Shown: positions 1 through 5,888 of the stretch, piece after piece | Position numbering within the stretch: the stretch's first letter is position 1 | How the letters are laid out: the number at the start of each line of letters is the position of its first letter | Assembly (NCBI GenBank): GCA_919902745.1 | Contig: CAKKRN010000021.1 | Coordinates: 1,573-7,460 of the forward strand | Reading direction: 5' to 3' | DNA length: 5,888 bases | Source of the DNA: Syntrophaceae bacterium | Lineage (GTDB): Bacteria > Desulfobacterota > Syntrophia > Syntrophales > UBA5619 | The notes under the pieces: model-generated | What the model was told of the DNA's origin: nothing | What the model saw: the letters and a program-made list of their open reading frames with translations, nothing else | The model's database searches: none | Made by a program: the position numbers and the translations under genes

Positions 1-498
1 ATTGAGAATCGACGGACCGGCCACCACCACAGAGGTCTCTGCCGTCCTGTCGGTCATGAGGCTGCTGGCCCTGATGGTGTATGTACCAGCGGGAATTGTC
101 GGCTGGGTAAGCACGATCACGGATTCCATTTTTTCGTTGGTTGTCACATTTGCCCGGAGTATCCCCACGATTTTGGCTATTTTTGCCGGCGAGGTCTGCC
201 CCATTTCCGCCCGGAAGGTCCCGTCCTGGGCCACCTTGGCGAGGGCAACGGCGACATTGACGTCCGGCTGACCGATCAGGGAGATGAAGACCGTATCACC
301 CGAGGTGAAGCCTGAACCATCGAAGATAAAATCAGCACCCATTAGTTTGGCTACTCCCAAGGGTATCACCTCGGGATTCATCACCACCTGGGGTCCGGGA
401 AGCGCCCGGTCCAGTACTTTTGGCGGACCGGCACACGCGAGAATAAAAACAAAAAGCACAAAAGCAGCCAAAAGATGAAGCTTCTTCAAGTTCTGCAT
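1..498 (-). CDS. Predicted lipoprotein with Ig-like domain (partial, C-terminus off the left edge)
   Basis: The reading frame is open from an ATG at 498 to base 1 (166 codons, no stop), so the 3' end lies outside the window. Residues 1-21 form a lipoprotein signal peptide: a short basic start (K5, K6), a hydrophobic core (residues 9-20) and a lipobox-like ILAC with the candidate lipidated Cys at 22. The residue after it is Ala, so no Asp retention signal is seen. Residues 38-165 look like one Ig/IPT-type beta-sandwich: a 'GSGFTSGDTV' turn at 61-70, 'DGTF' at 92-95, and 'PAGTYTIRA' at 136-144, the usual closing strand of such domains. By family knowledge these are extracytoplasmic adhesion or structural modules, and no enzymatic motif is visible. 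The start is supported by GGGAGG about 11 bases upstream. The 5' part is more A/T-rich than the neighbouring genes. Function is unknown; lipoprotein assignment is fairly sure, the fold moderately so. Confidence 0.8.
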   Translation of the reverse strand, partial: MQNLKKLHLLAAFVLFVFILACAGPPKVLDRALPGPQVVMNPEVIPLGVAKLMGADFIFDGSGFTSGDTVFISLIGQPDVNVAVALAKVAQDGTFRAEMGQTSPAKIAKIVGILRANVTTNEKMESVIVLTQPTIPAGTYTIRASSLMTDRTAETSVVVAGPSILN

Positions 499-509
499 GT
501 TGATAAAAC

Positions 510-515
510 CCTCCC
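510..515 (-). promoter_or_regulatory. Ribosome-binding site of the lipoprotein gene
   Basis: Read on the minus strand this is GGGAGG, with about 11 bases to the ATG at 498. It is a strong Shine-Dalgarno match at slightly long spacing. It supports that ATG, which also places the signal peptide right at the N-terminus. Confidence 0.65.
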
Positions 516-562
516 TTCTTGTTGGTAGAATGTCAGAAAACGGCGATTATTTCTTTAAGGCT

Positions 563-592
563 CTTATCCCATAACCTGCCGGGAGGGGTCAA
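563..592 (-). promoter_or_regulatory. Possible sigma70-type promoter for the lipoprotein gene
   Basis: On the minus strand, TTGACC (592-587) is followed after 18 bases by GATAAG (568-563). The first matches five of six -35 consensus bases and the second four of six -10 bases, but the important last T of the -10 is missing. It would give a leader of about 58 bases. A second perfect TTGACA at 634-629 has no -10 at usable distance. This is a weak call made by eye. Confidence 0.27.
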
Positions 593-654
593 GGGTTTAT
601 TGAGTCCCGGATCCTAAGGTTGGTTTCGTGTCAAGAGGAGAAGATTTTCATCGA

Positions 655-2478
655 TTACGAGTACTTCTCCTCGCGGTAGTGGGCCATCCGGACCTGGGGG
701 TCGAGATCGCGCTTTCGCAGGCGGATGCTGCCCGGGGTCACCTCGACCAGTTCATCCTCGGCGATGAACTCGATGCACTGGTCCAGCGACATCGGACGCG
801 CGGGCCGGAGGATCACCGTCTGGTCCGATGTGGAGCTCCGCATGTTCGTGAGCTTCTTCTCCTTGACGATGTTCACGTTCATGTCGATCGAGCGGTTCCG
901 CTCCCCGACGATCATCCCGCCGTATACCTCCGTCCCCGGCGAAATCAGCAGCTCTCCGCGGTCCGCCATTGCGTGGCAGGCGTAGGCGGTCGTCCTCCCC
1001 GGCCGGTCGGCCACGAGCGCCCCCGTCATCCGCTGCGGGATCGCGCCCGCCCAGGGCTCGTATCCCTCGAAGAGGGTGTTCATCACCCCGGACCCCTTCG
1101 TGTCCGTCAGGAAGTGGGTCCGGAAACCGATCAGGCCGCGCGCCGGGATGATGAACTCCAGGTTCACCCGGCCGCTCCCCTTGTTCACCAGGTTGACCAG
1201 CCGCCCCTTCCGCGCCGCGAGCTTCTCGGTAAGCACCCCGATGAACTCCTCGGGGGCGTCGATGAACAGGCGCTCGACCGGTTCGAACACCTTCTCACCC
1301 TCAAGCCGCGTGATCACGTGGGGCTTGGAGACCATGAACTCGTACCCCTCACGGCGCATCGTCTCGATCAGGATCGCCATCTGCAGCTCCCCGCGACCGC
1401 ACACCTCGAAGGCGTCGGCCCGCTCCGTCGGCTTCACCCGGAGCGACACGTTCCGGAGGATCTCCCGGTCGAACCGGTCCCGGAGATGGCGGGAGGTGAG
1501 ATACTTGCCCTCCCGGCCGGCCAACGGGCCGCTGTTCACGAAAAAGAGCATCGACACGGTCGGCTCGTCCACGCGGATTCGCGGCAGCGGCTGCGGATTC
1601 TCGAGCGAGGAGACCGTGTCGCCGATCTGGAGGTTCTCGACACCGGAAAAGGCGACGATGTCGCCCGCCTCGACCCGCTCCACCGGAACCTTTTTCAGCC
1701 CCACGAAGGTGTAGAGGGCGGAGAACTTGACCCCCGGGGTGATCGCCTTTTCGCCGCAGAGGCTGTAGGTCTGGCGCATCTCCAGGACGCCGTTCATCAC
1801 GCGGCCGATGGCGATCTGGCCGACATAGGGATCGTAGTCGAGGTTCGTGACGAGGTATTGCGGCATGGCCAGATCATCCCCCTCCGGACCGGGAATCGCC
1901 GTCAGGATCGTATCGAAGAGCGGCGTGAGATCCGTCGAGCCGTCTTCGAGCTTCCGGTGGGCGACACCGCGTTTGGCATTCGTGTAGAGGATCGGAAATT
2001 CGATCTGTTCCTCCGTCGCATCGAGGTCGATGAAGAGGTCGTACACCTCGTTGATCACCTCCTCGATCCGGGCATCGGGGCGGTCGATCTTGTTGATGAT
2101 GAGGACGACGGGAATCCGCTGAGCGAGGGCCTTCTTCAGCACGAAACGCGTTTGCGGCAGCGGCCCTTCGCTCGCGTCAACCAGCAGCATCACCCCGTCC
2201 ACCATGTTCAGGCTCCGCTCGACCTCCCCGCCGAAATCGGCGTGGCCCGGGGTGTCGACGATATTGATCTTCACCTCCCCGTATAGGATGGCCGTGTTTT
2301 TGGCCATGATCGTGATGCCCCGCTCCTTCTCGAGATCGAGCGAATCCATCACACGATCCTCGATGACCTGGTGGTCGTTGAAGGTTCCCGTCTGCCGTAG
2401 CATCCCGTCCACGAGGGTCGTCTTGCCGTGGTCCACGTGAGAAATGATAGCAATATTGCGGATATTCGTTTTACGCAT
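655..2478 (-). CDS. typA: Translational GTPase TypA/BipA
   Basis: A complete 607-residue protein, the normal length for TypA/BipA, a ribosome-binding GTPase of the EF-G/LepA superfamily involved in 50S assembly and in growth under cold or stress. GTPase motifs in order: G1 'HVDHGKTT' at 14-21, G2 'RGITI' at 53-57, G3 'DTPGH' at 75-79, G4 'NKID' at 129-132, and a G5-like 'YTNAKRG' at 165-171 with Asn where E. coli BipA has Ser. The beta-barrel domain II follows (about 205-295), then EF-G-like domains III and V (about 303-470, with '[18 protein letters not shown]' at 361-378 and '[10 protein letters not shown]' at 444-453). The TypA-specific C-terminal domain carries 'KKLTNMRSS' at 541-549 and '[17 protein letters not shown]' at 574-590, which separates it from LepA and EF-G. 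The ATG at 2478 aligns with the family N-terminus; its Shine-Dalgarno (AGGA, about 13 bases upstream) is weak. The gene lies downstream of the helicase on the same strand, 208 bases apart. No clear terminator is seen after its stop. I see no frameshift or missing catalytic residue. Confidence 0.98.
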   Translation of the reverse strand: MRKTNIRNIAIISHVDHGKTTLVDGMLRQTGTFNDHQVIEDRVMDSLDLEKERGITIMAKNTAILYGEVKINIVDTPGHADFGGEVERSLNMVDGVMLLVDASEGPLPQTRFVLKKALAQRIPVVLIINKIDRPDARIEEVINEVYDLFIDLDATEEQIEFPILYTNAKRGVAHRKLEDGSTDLTPLFDTILTAIPGPEGDDLAMPQYLVTNLDYDPYVGQIAIGRVMNGVLEMRQTYSLCGEKAITPGVKFSALYTFVGLKKVPVERVEAGDIVAFSGVENLQIGDTVSSLENPQPLPRIRVDEPTVSMLFFVNSGPLAGREGKYLTSRHLRDRFDREILRNVSLRVKPTERADAFEVCGRGELQMAILIETMRREGYEFMVSKPHVITRLEGEKVFEPVERLFIDAPEEFIGVLTEKLAARKGRLVNLVNKGSGRVNLEFIIPARGLIGFRTHFLTDTKGSGVMNTLFEGYEPWAGAIPQRMTGALVADRPGRTTAYACHAMADRGELLISPGTEVYGGMIVGERNRSIDMNVNIVKEKKLTNMRSSTSDQTVILRPARPMSLDQCIEFIAEDELVEVTPGSIRLRKRDLDPQVRMAHYREEKYS

Positions 2479-2607
2479 CTTCTTCTTATCTTCCTGTCTT
2501 TCCGTTCAAAGCGCCTCTGGGACGGAAAACGTGTGAAATACCCCCGCCGCGCGAAGTCACGCCAGCTACAAACCCGAATTTTCGTTGTGGGCCGGGTTGT
2601 CTGATCG

Positions 2608-2639
2608 GGCGTCATTCCGGCCTTCGTAGGGATGACGCC
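2608..2639. repeat. Intergenic palindromic stem-loop, REP-like
   Basis: Bases 2608-2618 pair with 2629-2639 as an 11-bp stem (ten Watson-Crick pairs and one T-G), leaving a 10-base loop. The core 'GTCATTCC...GGGATGAC' resembles small dispersed palindromes found between genes in many proteobacterial genomes. No T-run follows on either strand, so it does not look like a canonical terminator. Only one copy is present in this window, so repeat status is an inference. It may instead stabilise the 3' end of the helicase message or lie in the typA leader. Confidence 0.55.
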
Positions 2640-2661
2640 GTTGATATATAGGGTCGCAAGA

Positions 2662-2687
2662 GGAAAAATAGACGGATTACACCGTCT
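2662..2687 (-). terminator. Short intrinsic terminator after the DEAD-box helicase gene
   Basis: On the minus strand GACGG (2686-2682) pairs with CCGTC (2675-2671) across a 6-base loop, extended by one A-T pair (2687-2670). TATTTTT follows directly. The stem begins on the last base of the helicase stop codon (2689-2687). A 5-6 bp stem with an interrupted T-run predicts partial rather than complete termination, so some read-through into typA is possible. Confidence 0.55.
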
Positions 2688-4273
2688 TACCGGTACGCTC
2701 CCCGCCCTTGTTCACGCCGCCGGCCGTTCCGCCGATGAATGCGTTTCTTCTTGTCCCCGGGAACAGACCTGCCGACGGGCGCCGGCTCGACCGTGAGCGC
2801 TTCAGGCTCTTCCTCCGCGGGTTCCCCCGAGGGCGACTGCGGCGCGGCCTGAAGGGTGCGCTGATAGTAATCATCCAGCAGCATCGCGATCAGCGGCGAC
2901 TCCTCCTCCGCCTCGGTGAGACTCCGGCCCAGTGGGATAAAGCGCCGCATCCGTTCCTTCTCGAGGCTGTCGCGCGACCGGAGTTCGGCCTCCAGGGAGG
3001 CGACCACCCGTTGCGCAACGATCCCCTCGACGTCCTCGTCCGTTGGAACCGTTCTTTCATGCAAATCCGTGATGTTGAAACTCCGGGCGATCGATTTGAG
3101 GGCGAACTGCTCCATGCCCGCCACGAGCGTGATGGCCGTGCCGCTCGCCCCGACGCGGCCCGTACGCCCCGCGCGGTGGATGTAGAGCTCCGGATCCTCC
3201 GGCGGCTCGTATTGGATCACGTGCGACAGATCGGGGATGTCGATCCCCCGGGCCGCCACGTCGGTCGCCACGAGGAAGCGGAGCGTCCCCTTGCGCACCC
3301 TCGCCATGACCTTCTCGCGGGCTCCCTGGGCGAGATCGGAGCTGAGCTCGTCGGCGTCGTAGCCGAACCGCTTGAGGACAACCGAGACGAAGTGCACCGT
3401 CGAACGCATGTTGCAGAAGATGATCGCCGAAAGGGGGTTCTCCATCTCGATGATCCGGACGAGCGAGCGCTCCCGTTGCATCCCCGGAACGACGTAGTAG
3501 ATGTGATCCGTTTCGGACACATGGACGTGGTCCCGGCTCAGGCTGAGGAACTCGGGATGGCGGATGAACTCCGCGGCGAGGCGGATCACGAAGGAGGGTA
3601 TGGTCGCGGAGAACATGTAGCCGTTTATCGGCCTCTGGGGCAGGAACTGCTGGACCCGCTTCATGTCGGGGTAGAACCCCATCGAGAGCATCCGATCCGC
3701 CTCGTCAAAGACAAAGATCTTCAGATCATCGAGGATCAGGGTCCCTTTGAGGAGGTGGTCGAGGATGCGCCCCGGCGTCCCCACGACAAGCTGCGCCCCC
3801 CCGCGGAAGGCGTCCAACTGCGGACCGTATTTCACGCCGCCGTAGACGACGGCGGTCCGCAGCCCGAGTTCGCGGCCCAGGAGCTCCGCCTCGCACGAGA
3901 CCTGGGAGGCCAACTCCCGGGTCGGGACGAGGACCAGGGCCTGACAGCCCTTCTTCGCCAGATCGATCCGCTCCAGGATCGGCAGGAGGAAGGCCCCCGT
4001 CTTGCCGCTTCCCGTCTGTGATTGCACCATCAGGTTCCGCCCGGCGAGAATATAGGGGATCGCGCGGGCCTGAACCGGCAGCAGTTTCGCCCAGCCCGCC
4101 TTGGCGCACGCCGCGCGGGGCAATTCGGGAAGTTCCTCGAGGGTTACCTCCGGCAGCGCGTTCTCCGGTTCGACAACCCTTTCTGCATTCGTCTGCTGCG
4201 GGTGGCTCTCCGCCGTCACCCGATTTGTTTCCATGTCGGCCTCGGGGCCGTTCTCGATACGATCTTCTTGCAT
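2687..4273 (-). CDS. DEAD-box ATP-dependent RNA helicase (RhlE/CsdA-like)
   Basis: A complete 528-residue protein that should unwind or remodel RNA using ATP, in the cytoplasm. Motifs in order: Q-motif Gln at 68 ('LLPVQ' 64-68), motif I 'SQTGSGKT' 85-92, Ia 'PTRELA' 117-122, GG 145-146, Ib 'TPGR' 166-169, II 'DEAD' 190-193, III 'SAT' 222-224, IV 'AIIFCN' 283-288, V 'ATDVAARGIDI' 336-346 and VI 'HRAGRTGR' 366-373. All catalytic residues are present. The helicase core spans about 42-400. Residues 1-40 are a polar, acidic N-terminal extension. After about residue 400 comes a charged helical region (412-470), an acidic Glu/Pro linker (484-498) and a Lys/Arg-rich tail (508-528), typical of a nonspecific RNA-binding tail. 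The Q motif is atypical: no clear upstream aromatic, and Leu in place of the Thr of 'PTPIQ'. The start at 4273 has GAGAGG only 4 bases upstream; Met14 (preceded by GAGG at 5 bases) is an alternative. I cannot tell RhlE, RhlB or CsdA apart by eye, so no symbol is given. Confidence 0.95.
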   Translation of the reverse strand: MQEDRIENGPEADMETNRVTAESHPQQTNAERVVEPENALPEVTLEELPELPRAACAKAGWAKLLPVQARAIPYILAGRNLMVQSQTGSGKTGAFLLPILERIDLAKKGCQALVLVPTRELASQVSCEAELLGRELGLRTAVVYGGVKYGPQLDAFRGGAQLVVGTPGRILDHLLKGTLILDDLKIFVFDEADRMLSMGFYPDMKRVQQFLPQRPINGYMFSATIPSFVIRLAAEFIRHPEFLSLSRDHVHVSETDHIYYVVPGMQRERSLVRIIEMENPLSAIIFCNMRSTVHFVSVVLKRFGYDADELSSDLAQGAREKVMARVRKGTLRFLVATDVAARGIDIPDLSHVIQYEPPEDPELYIHRAGRTGRVGASGTAITLVAGMEQFALKSIARSFNITDLHERTVPTDEDVEGIVAQRVVASLEAELRSRDSLEKERMRRFIPLGRSLTEAEEESPLIAMLLDDYYQRTLQAAPQSPSGEPAEEEPEALTVEPAPVGRSVPGDKKKRIHRRNGRRREQGRGAYR

Positions 4274-4277
4274 GATT

Positions 4278-4283
4278 CCTCTC
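4278..4283 (-). promoter_or_regulatory. Ribosome-binding site of the helicase gene (short spacing)
   Basis: The minus strand reads GAGAGG followed by AATC and then the ATG at 4273. The match to the anti-Shine-Dalgarno is good, but the 4-base spacer is tighter than usual. This leaves open the second start, Met14, which has its own GAGG five bases upstream inside the coding sequence. Confidence 0.5.
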
Positions 4284-4315
4284 TTTCGATGGACAGGGGG
4301 CTGATCTTCCGTAAG

Positions 4316-4342
4316 CGGCCCTTAGGTGAGACACCCTGGCCG
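4316..4342 (-). promoter_or_regulatory. Stem-loop in the predicted helicase 5' leader
   Basis: CGGCC (4316-4320) pairs with GGCCG (4338-4342), and inside it GGTG (4325-4328) pairs with CACC (4332-4335) over a 3-base loop. A 4-by-2 internal loop joins the two stems. It would sit about 43-69 bases before the helicase start codon. No riboswitch family is recognised, and the fold could be incidental in GC-rich DNA. Confidence 0.35.
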
Positions 4343-4379
4343 GGAGGGATGCAACGCTTTCCTGCACGATTTGGAGACA

Positions 4380-4408
4380 CACATACGCCCCAAAAGGGGA
4401 TTTGTCAA
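4380..4408 (-). promoter_or_regulatory. Likely sigma70-type promoter of the helicase gene
   Basis: On the minus strand a perfect -35 hexamer TTGACA (4408-4403) is followed by exactly 17 bases and then TATGTG (4385-4380) as -10. The -35 and the spacing are ideal, while the -10 matches only the leading TAT. Transcription would begin near 4373, giving a leader of about 100 bases. The spacer contains an inverted repeat (CCCC, four T, GGGG), which may be a protein-binding site or chance. Confidence 0.48.
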
Positions 4409-4570
4409 GCCATTTGCTTTCTAAGTGACCGAATATCTGAAATTTTATACGTTCCCGTCAGGCAGGGTACTTCAGTAATCTCGCCCGCGGCCGCAAGTTT
4501 CCCTTGAAGTCGTCCTCCCGATTTGCTAAGCGGTGGCACGGATTCCACGGCATCAGACCCGACGCTTCCC

Positions 4571-4575
4571 AGGAG
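4571..4575 (+). promoter_or_regulatory. Ribosome-binding site of the MFS gene
   Basis: AGGAG lies 6 bases before the ATG at 4582, a near-ideal Shine-Dalgarno. It fixes the start of this edge-truncated gene and gives a short polar N-terminus just before the first membrane helix. Confidence 0.85.
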
Positions 4576-4581
4576 AAATTC

Positions 4582-5888
4582 ATGGATCAGAAAAACCATC
4601 CGCCGGCTGCGCTCGCCTGGCTCGTCTGGGGCCTCGGCGCGGCCTTCTACTTCGCCGGTTTCTACCATCGGGTCGCCCCCGCCGTCATGACCGATTCGTT
4701 GATGACCGATTTCCATATCGGCGCCGCGGGGCTCGGCAACTTCACCGCCTTTTACTTCTACAGCTATTTCCTGATGCAGGTTCCCACGGGCATTATTGCC
4801 GACTACTGGGGACCCCGGAAACTCCTGGCCGCCGGAGCGCTCGTAGCCGCCGGCGGGACCCTTCTTTTTGCCTCCGCCACGTCGATTGTTCCGGCCAACA
4901 TGGGACGACTCCTCATCGGCGGGGCGGTCGGGGTCGCCTATGTCGCCATCCTCCGTCTTTCGACACGCTGGTTCGAACCCCGCTTCTACGCCACGTTGGG
5001 CGGGCTCACACTCTTCTGCGGCGTCGGCGGCGCCGTATCCGCCGGCGTTCCGCTGCATTTTCTGGTTGCCCGCTTCGGCTGGCGGCCCGTGATGTTCGTC
5101 GCGGCGGCCGTTCTCCTCCTCATCGGGGCCGCTATCTGGCTGATCATCCGGGATGATCCGGCCGACCGGGGATACCGAAGCTTCGCCCCTCCGGAGCCGG
5201 AGGCATTTTTTTCACTGGCTACGCTCCGCAACGATCTGGCGATGGTGTTCCGCTACCGGAACACCTGGCTTCTCTCCCTCGTCGGTTGCGGCTTAACGGG
5301 ATCGGTCCTCACCTTCGCCGGGCTCTGGGGCGTCCCTTTCTTCACGACCCATTACGGGATGCCCACCGCGGCAAGCTCCGCCATCACCTCGACACTGCTG
5401 ATCTGCTTCGCCGCAGGCGCCACCCTGCTGGGCATCCTGTCCGACCGGATCGGCTTGCGCAAGCCCGTCATGTTCGCCGGTTCGGTCGTGGCATTGCTCT
5501 GCTGGATTCCGATCCTCTTCTTCCCCAGGCTCCCCATCTGGCTGCTCGTCTCCATGGTCATTCTCGTCGGCCTGGCGTGCGGTTCCGTGACCCTCGGCTT
5601 CGCCTTCGTGAAGGAGTCCGTCCCGTCCCGGTTCGCCGGCACGGTCAGCGGGGTGTACAATATGGGTTCGATCCTCGGGGTCATGATCCTGCAGCCGGCC
5701 ATCGGCTGGCTTCTGGATCTATCCTGGCGGGGGACCATCGCCGGCGGCGTCCGGATCTACGCCTTGGCTGCCTACCGGTCGGGTTTTGTGCTGATCATCG
5801 CCTTCTCGATCCTGTCGGCCCTGGCGATCGGCTTCACCACCGAGACCCACTGCCGTCAGCAGGGGGCGCCGGACAAGAACGGTGCGGG
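4582..5888 (+). CDS. Major facilitator superfamily (MFS) transporter, C-terminal end off the right edge
   Basis: The frame is open from the ATG at 4582 to the window end (435 codons, no stop). Most MFS permeases are about 400-450 residues and all expected helices are present, so only a short tail should be missing. About 12 hydrophobic segments are visible: roughly 9-30, 48-73, 82-100, 106-124, 137-160 and 166-189, a cytoplasmic linker at 190-226, then 228-254, 264-286, 295-313, 316-340, 353-377 and 398-420. The MFS signature loop occurs in both halves: 'GIIADYWGPRK' at 70-80 after helix 2 and 'GILSDRIGLRK' at 284-294 after helix 8, each with its Asp and Arg. 'FYHRVAP' at 27-33 in helix 1 and 'TAFYFYSYFLMQVPTG' at 55-70 recall the sugar-phosphate/organic-anion permease side of the family. 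It should be a secondary, probably proton-coupled, inner-membrane carrier. The substrate cannot be told from sequence or neighbours. Confidence 0.93.
   Translation, partial: MDQKNHPPAALAWLVWGLGAAFYFAGFYHRVAPAVMTDSLMTDFHIGAAGLGNFTAFYFYSYFLMQVPTGIIADYWGPRKLLAAGALVAAGGTLLFASATSIVPANMGRLLIGGAVGVAYVAILRLSTRWFEPRFYATLGGLTLFCGVGGAVSAGVPLHFLVARFGWRPVMFVAAAVLLLIGAAIWLIIRDDPADRGYRSFAPPEPEAFFSLATLRNDLAMVFRYRNTWLLSLVGCGLTGSVLTFAGLWGVPFFTTHYGMPTAASSAITSTLLICFAAGATLLGILSDRIGLRKPVMFAGSVVALLCWIPILFFPRLPIWLLVSMVILVGLACGSVTLGFAFVKESVPSRFAGTVSGVYNMGSILGVMILQPAIGWLLDLSWRGTIAGGVRIYALAAYRSGFVLIIAFSILSALAIGFTTETHCRQQGAPDKNGA

Larger units (their letters stand above)
4274..4581. other. Divergent intergenic region between the helicase and MFS genes
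   Basis: This 308-base spacer separates the leftward helicase gene from the rightward MFS gene, so it should hold promoters for both. The left half carries the helicase promoter candidate, leader stem-loop and ribosome-binding site listed separately. In the right half (4410-4570) I see an A/T-rich patch at 4431-4450 and a GCGGCCGC palindrome at 4487-4494, but no convincing -35/-10 pair for the MFS gene. The best attempts have only two or three -10 matches. No tRNA, small RNA or small coding frame with its own ribosome-binding site is evident. Confidence 0.6.

Noticed and set aside
2..478. Two plus-strand frames (2-271 and 284-478) at the left edge
   Set aside because: They are antisense to the minus-strand lipoprotein frame, which has a signal peptide, lipobox and good ribosome-binding site. 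Neither plus frame has comparable support.
629..634. TTGACA on the minus strand just downstream of typA, as a promoter
   Set aside because: The hexamer is perfect, but the bases at -10 distance (TCCGGG with a 17-base spacer) are unlike a -10 element, and no extended -10 is present.
628..2286. A 552-codon open frame on the plus strand, antisense to typA
   Set aside because: It mirrors the typA codons, is extremely rich in Arg, His, Asp and Leu, has no recognisable domain, and overlaps an unmistakable gene. Long antisense frames are expected opposite GC-rich coding DNA.
2708..4021. A 437-codon open frame on the plus strand, antisense to the DEAD-box helicase
   Set aside because: It has the same skewed Arg/His/Asp/Glu-rich composition, no motif, and sits opposite a helicase with all motifs intact, so it is a shadow.
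3726..4382. A 218-codon minus-strand frame starting upstream of the helicase start
   Set aside because: It runs out of frame through the helicase N-terminal half, has a low-complexity Gly/Arg/Pro composition and has no ribosome-binding site of note.
4487..4494. GCGGCCGC palindrome upstream of the MFS gene, as an operator
   Set aside because: An 8-base GC palindrome is easily expected by chance in this composition, and no flanking symmetry or adjacent promoter element was found.
4405..5058. A 217-codon minus-strand frame overlapping the MFS gene
   Set aside because: It is Gly/Glu-rich without domains and antisense to a gene with clear membrane helices and duplicated MFS signature loops.

Overview
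The window carries four protein-coding genes of ordinary bacterial type. The base composition is GC-rich, and coding is dense except for two gene-spacing regions of about 160-310 bases. Protein style (a canonical TypA, a RhlE-type DEAD-box helicase with a basic tail, and an MFS permease with a 'FYHRVAP' first helix) suggests a Gram-negative, proteobacterial or Desulfobacterota-like organism. That placement is an impression from protein sequence, not from a search. The left-end gene encodes a lipoprotein, which fits a diderm but does not prove one.

Layout, left to right. (1) Bases 1-498, minus strand: the N-terminal 166 residues of a predicted lipoprotein with an Ig-like beta-sandwich domain; the gene runs off the left edge. 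(2) Bases 499-654: a spacer with a possible minus-strand promoter. (3) Bases 655-2478, minus strand: typA/bipA, a complete ribosome-associated translational GTPase. (4) Bases 2479-2686: a spacer with a near-perfect 11-bp stem-loop that looks like a dispersed palindromic repeat, and a short intrinsic terminator abutting the next gene. (5) Bases 2687-4273, minus strand: a complete DEAD-box RNA helicase. (6) Bases 4274-4581: the divergent intergenic region, with a good minus-strand -35 element (TTGACA), a roughly 100-nt structured helicase leader and the ribosome-binding site of the rightward gene. (7) Bases 4582-5888, plus strand: an MFS transporter that is nearly complete but has no stop codon inside the window.

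The helicase and TypA share a strand and a theme: both act on RNA or ribosome function, and family members are often linked to cold or stress growth. They are separated by a terminator-like hairpin, so co-transcription is uncertain. The MFS gene is divergently oriented, and nothing visible ties its substrate to the neighbours. I found no sign of a new defence system, mobile element, CRISPR array or RNA gene. The items worth a second look are modest: the intergenic palindrome, the structured helicase leader and promoter, the divergent Q motif of the helicase, and the edge-truncated lipoprotein.
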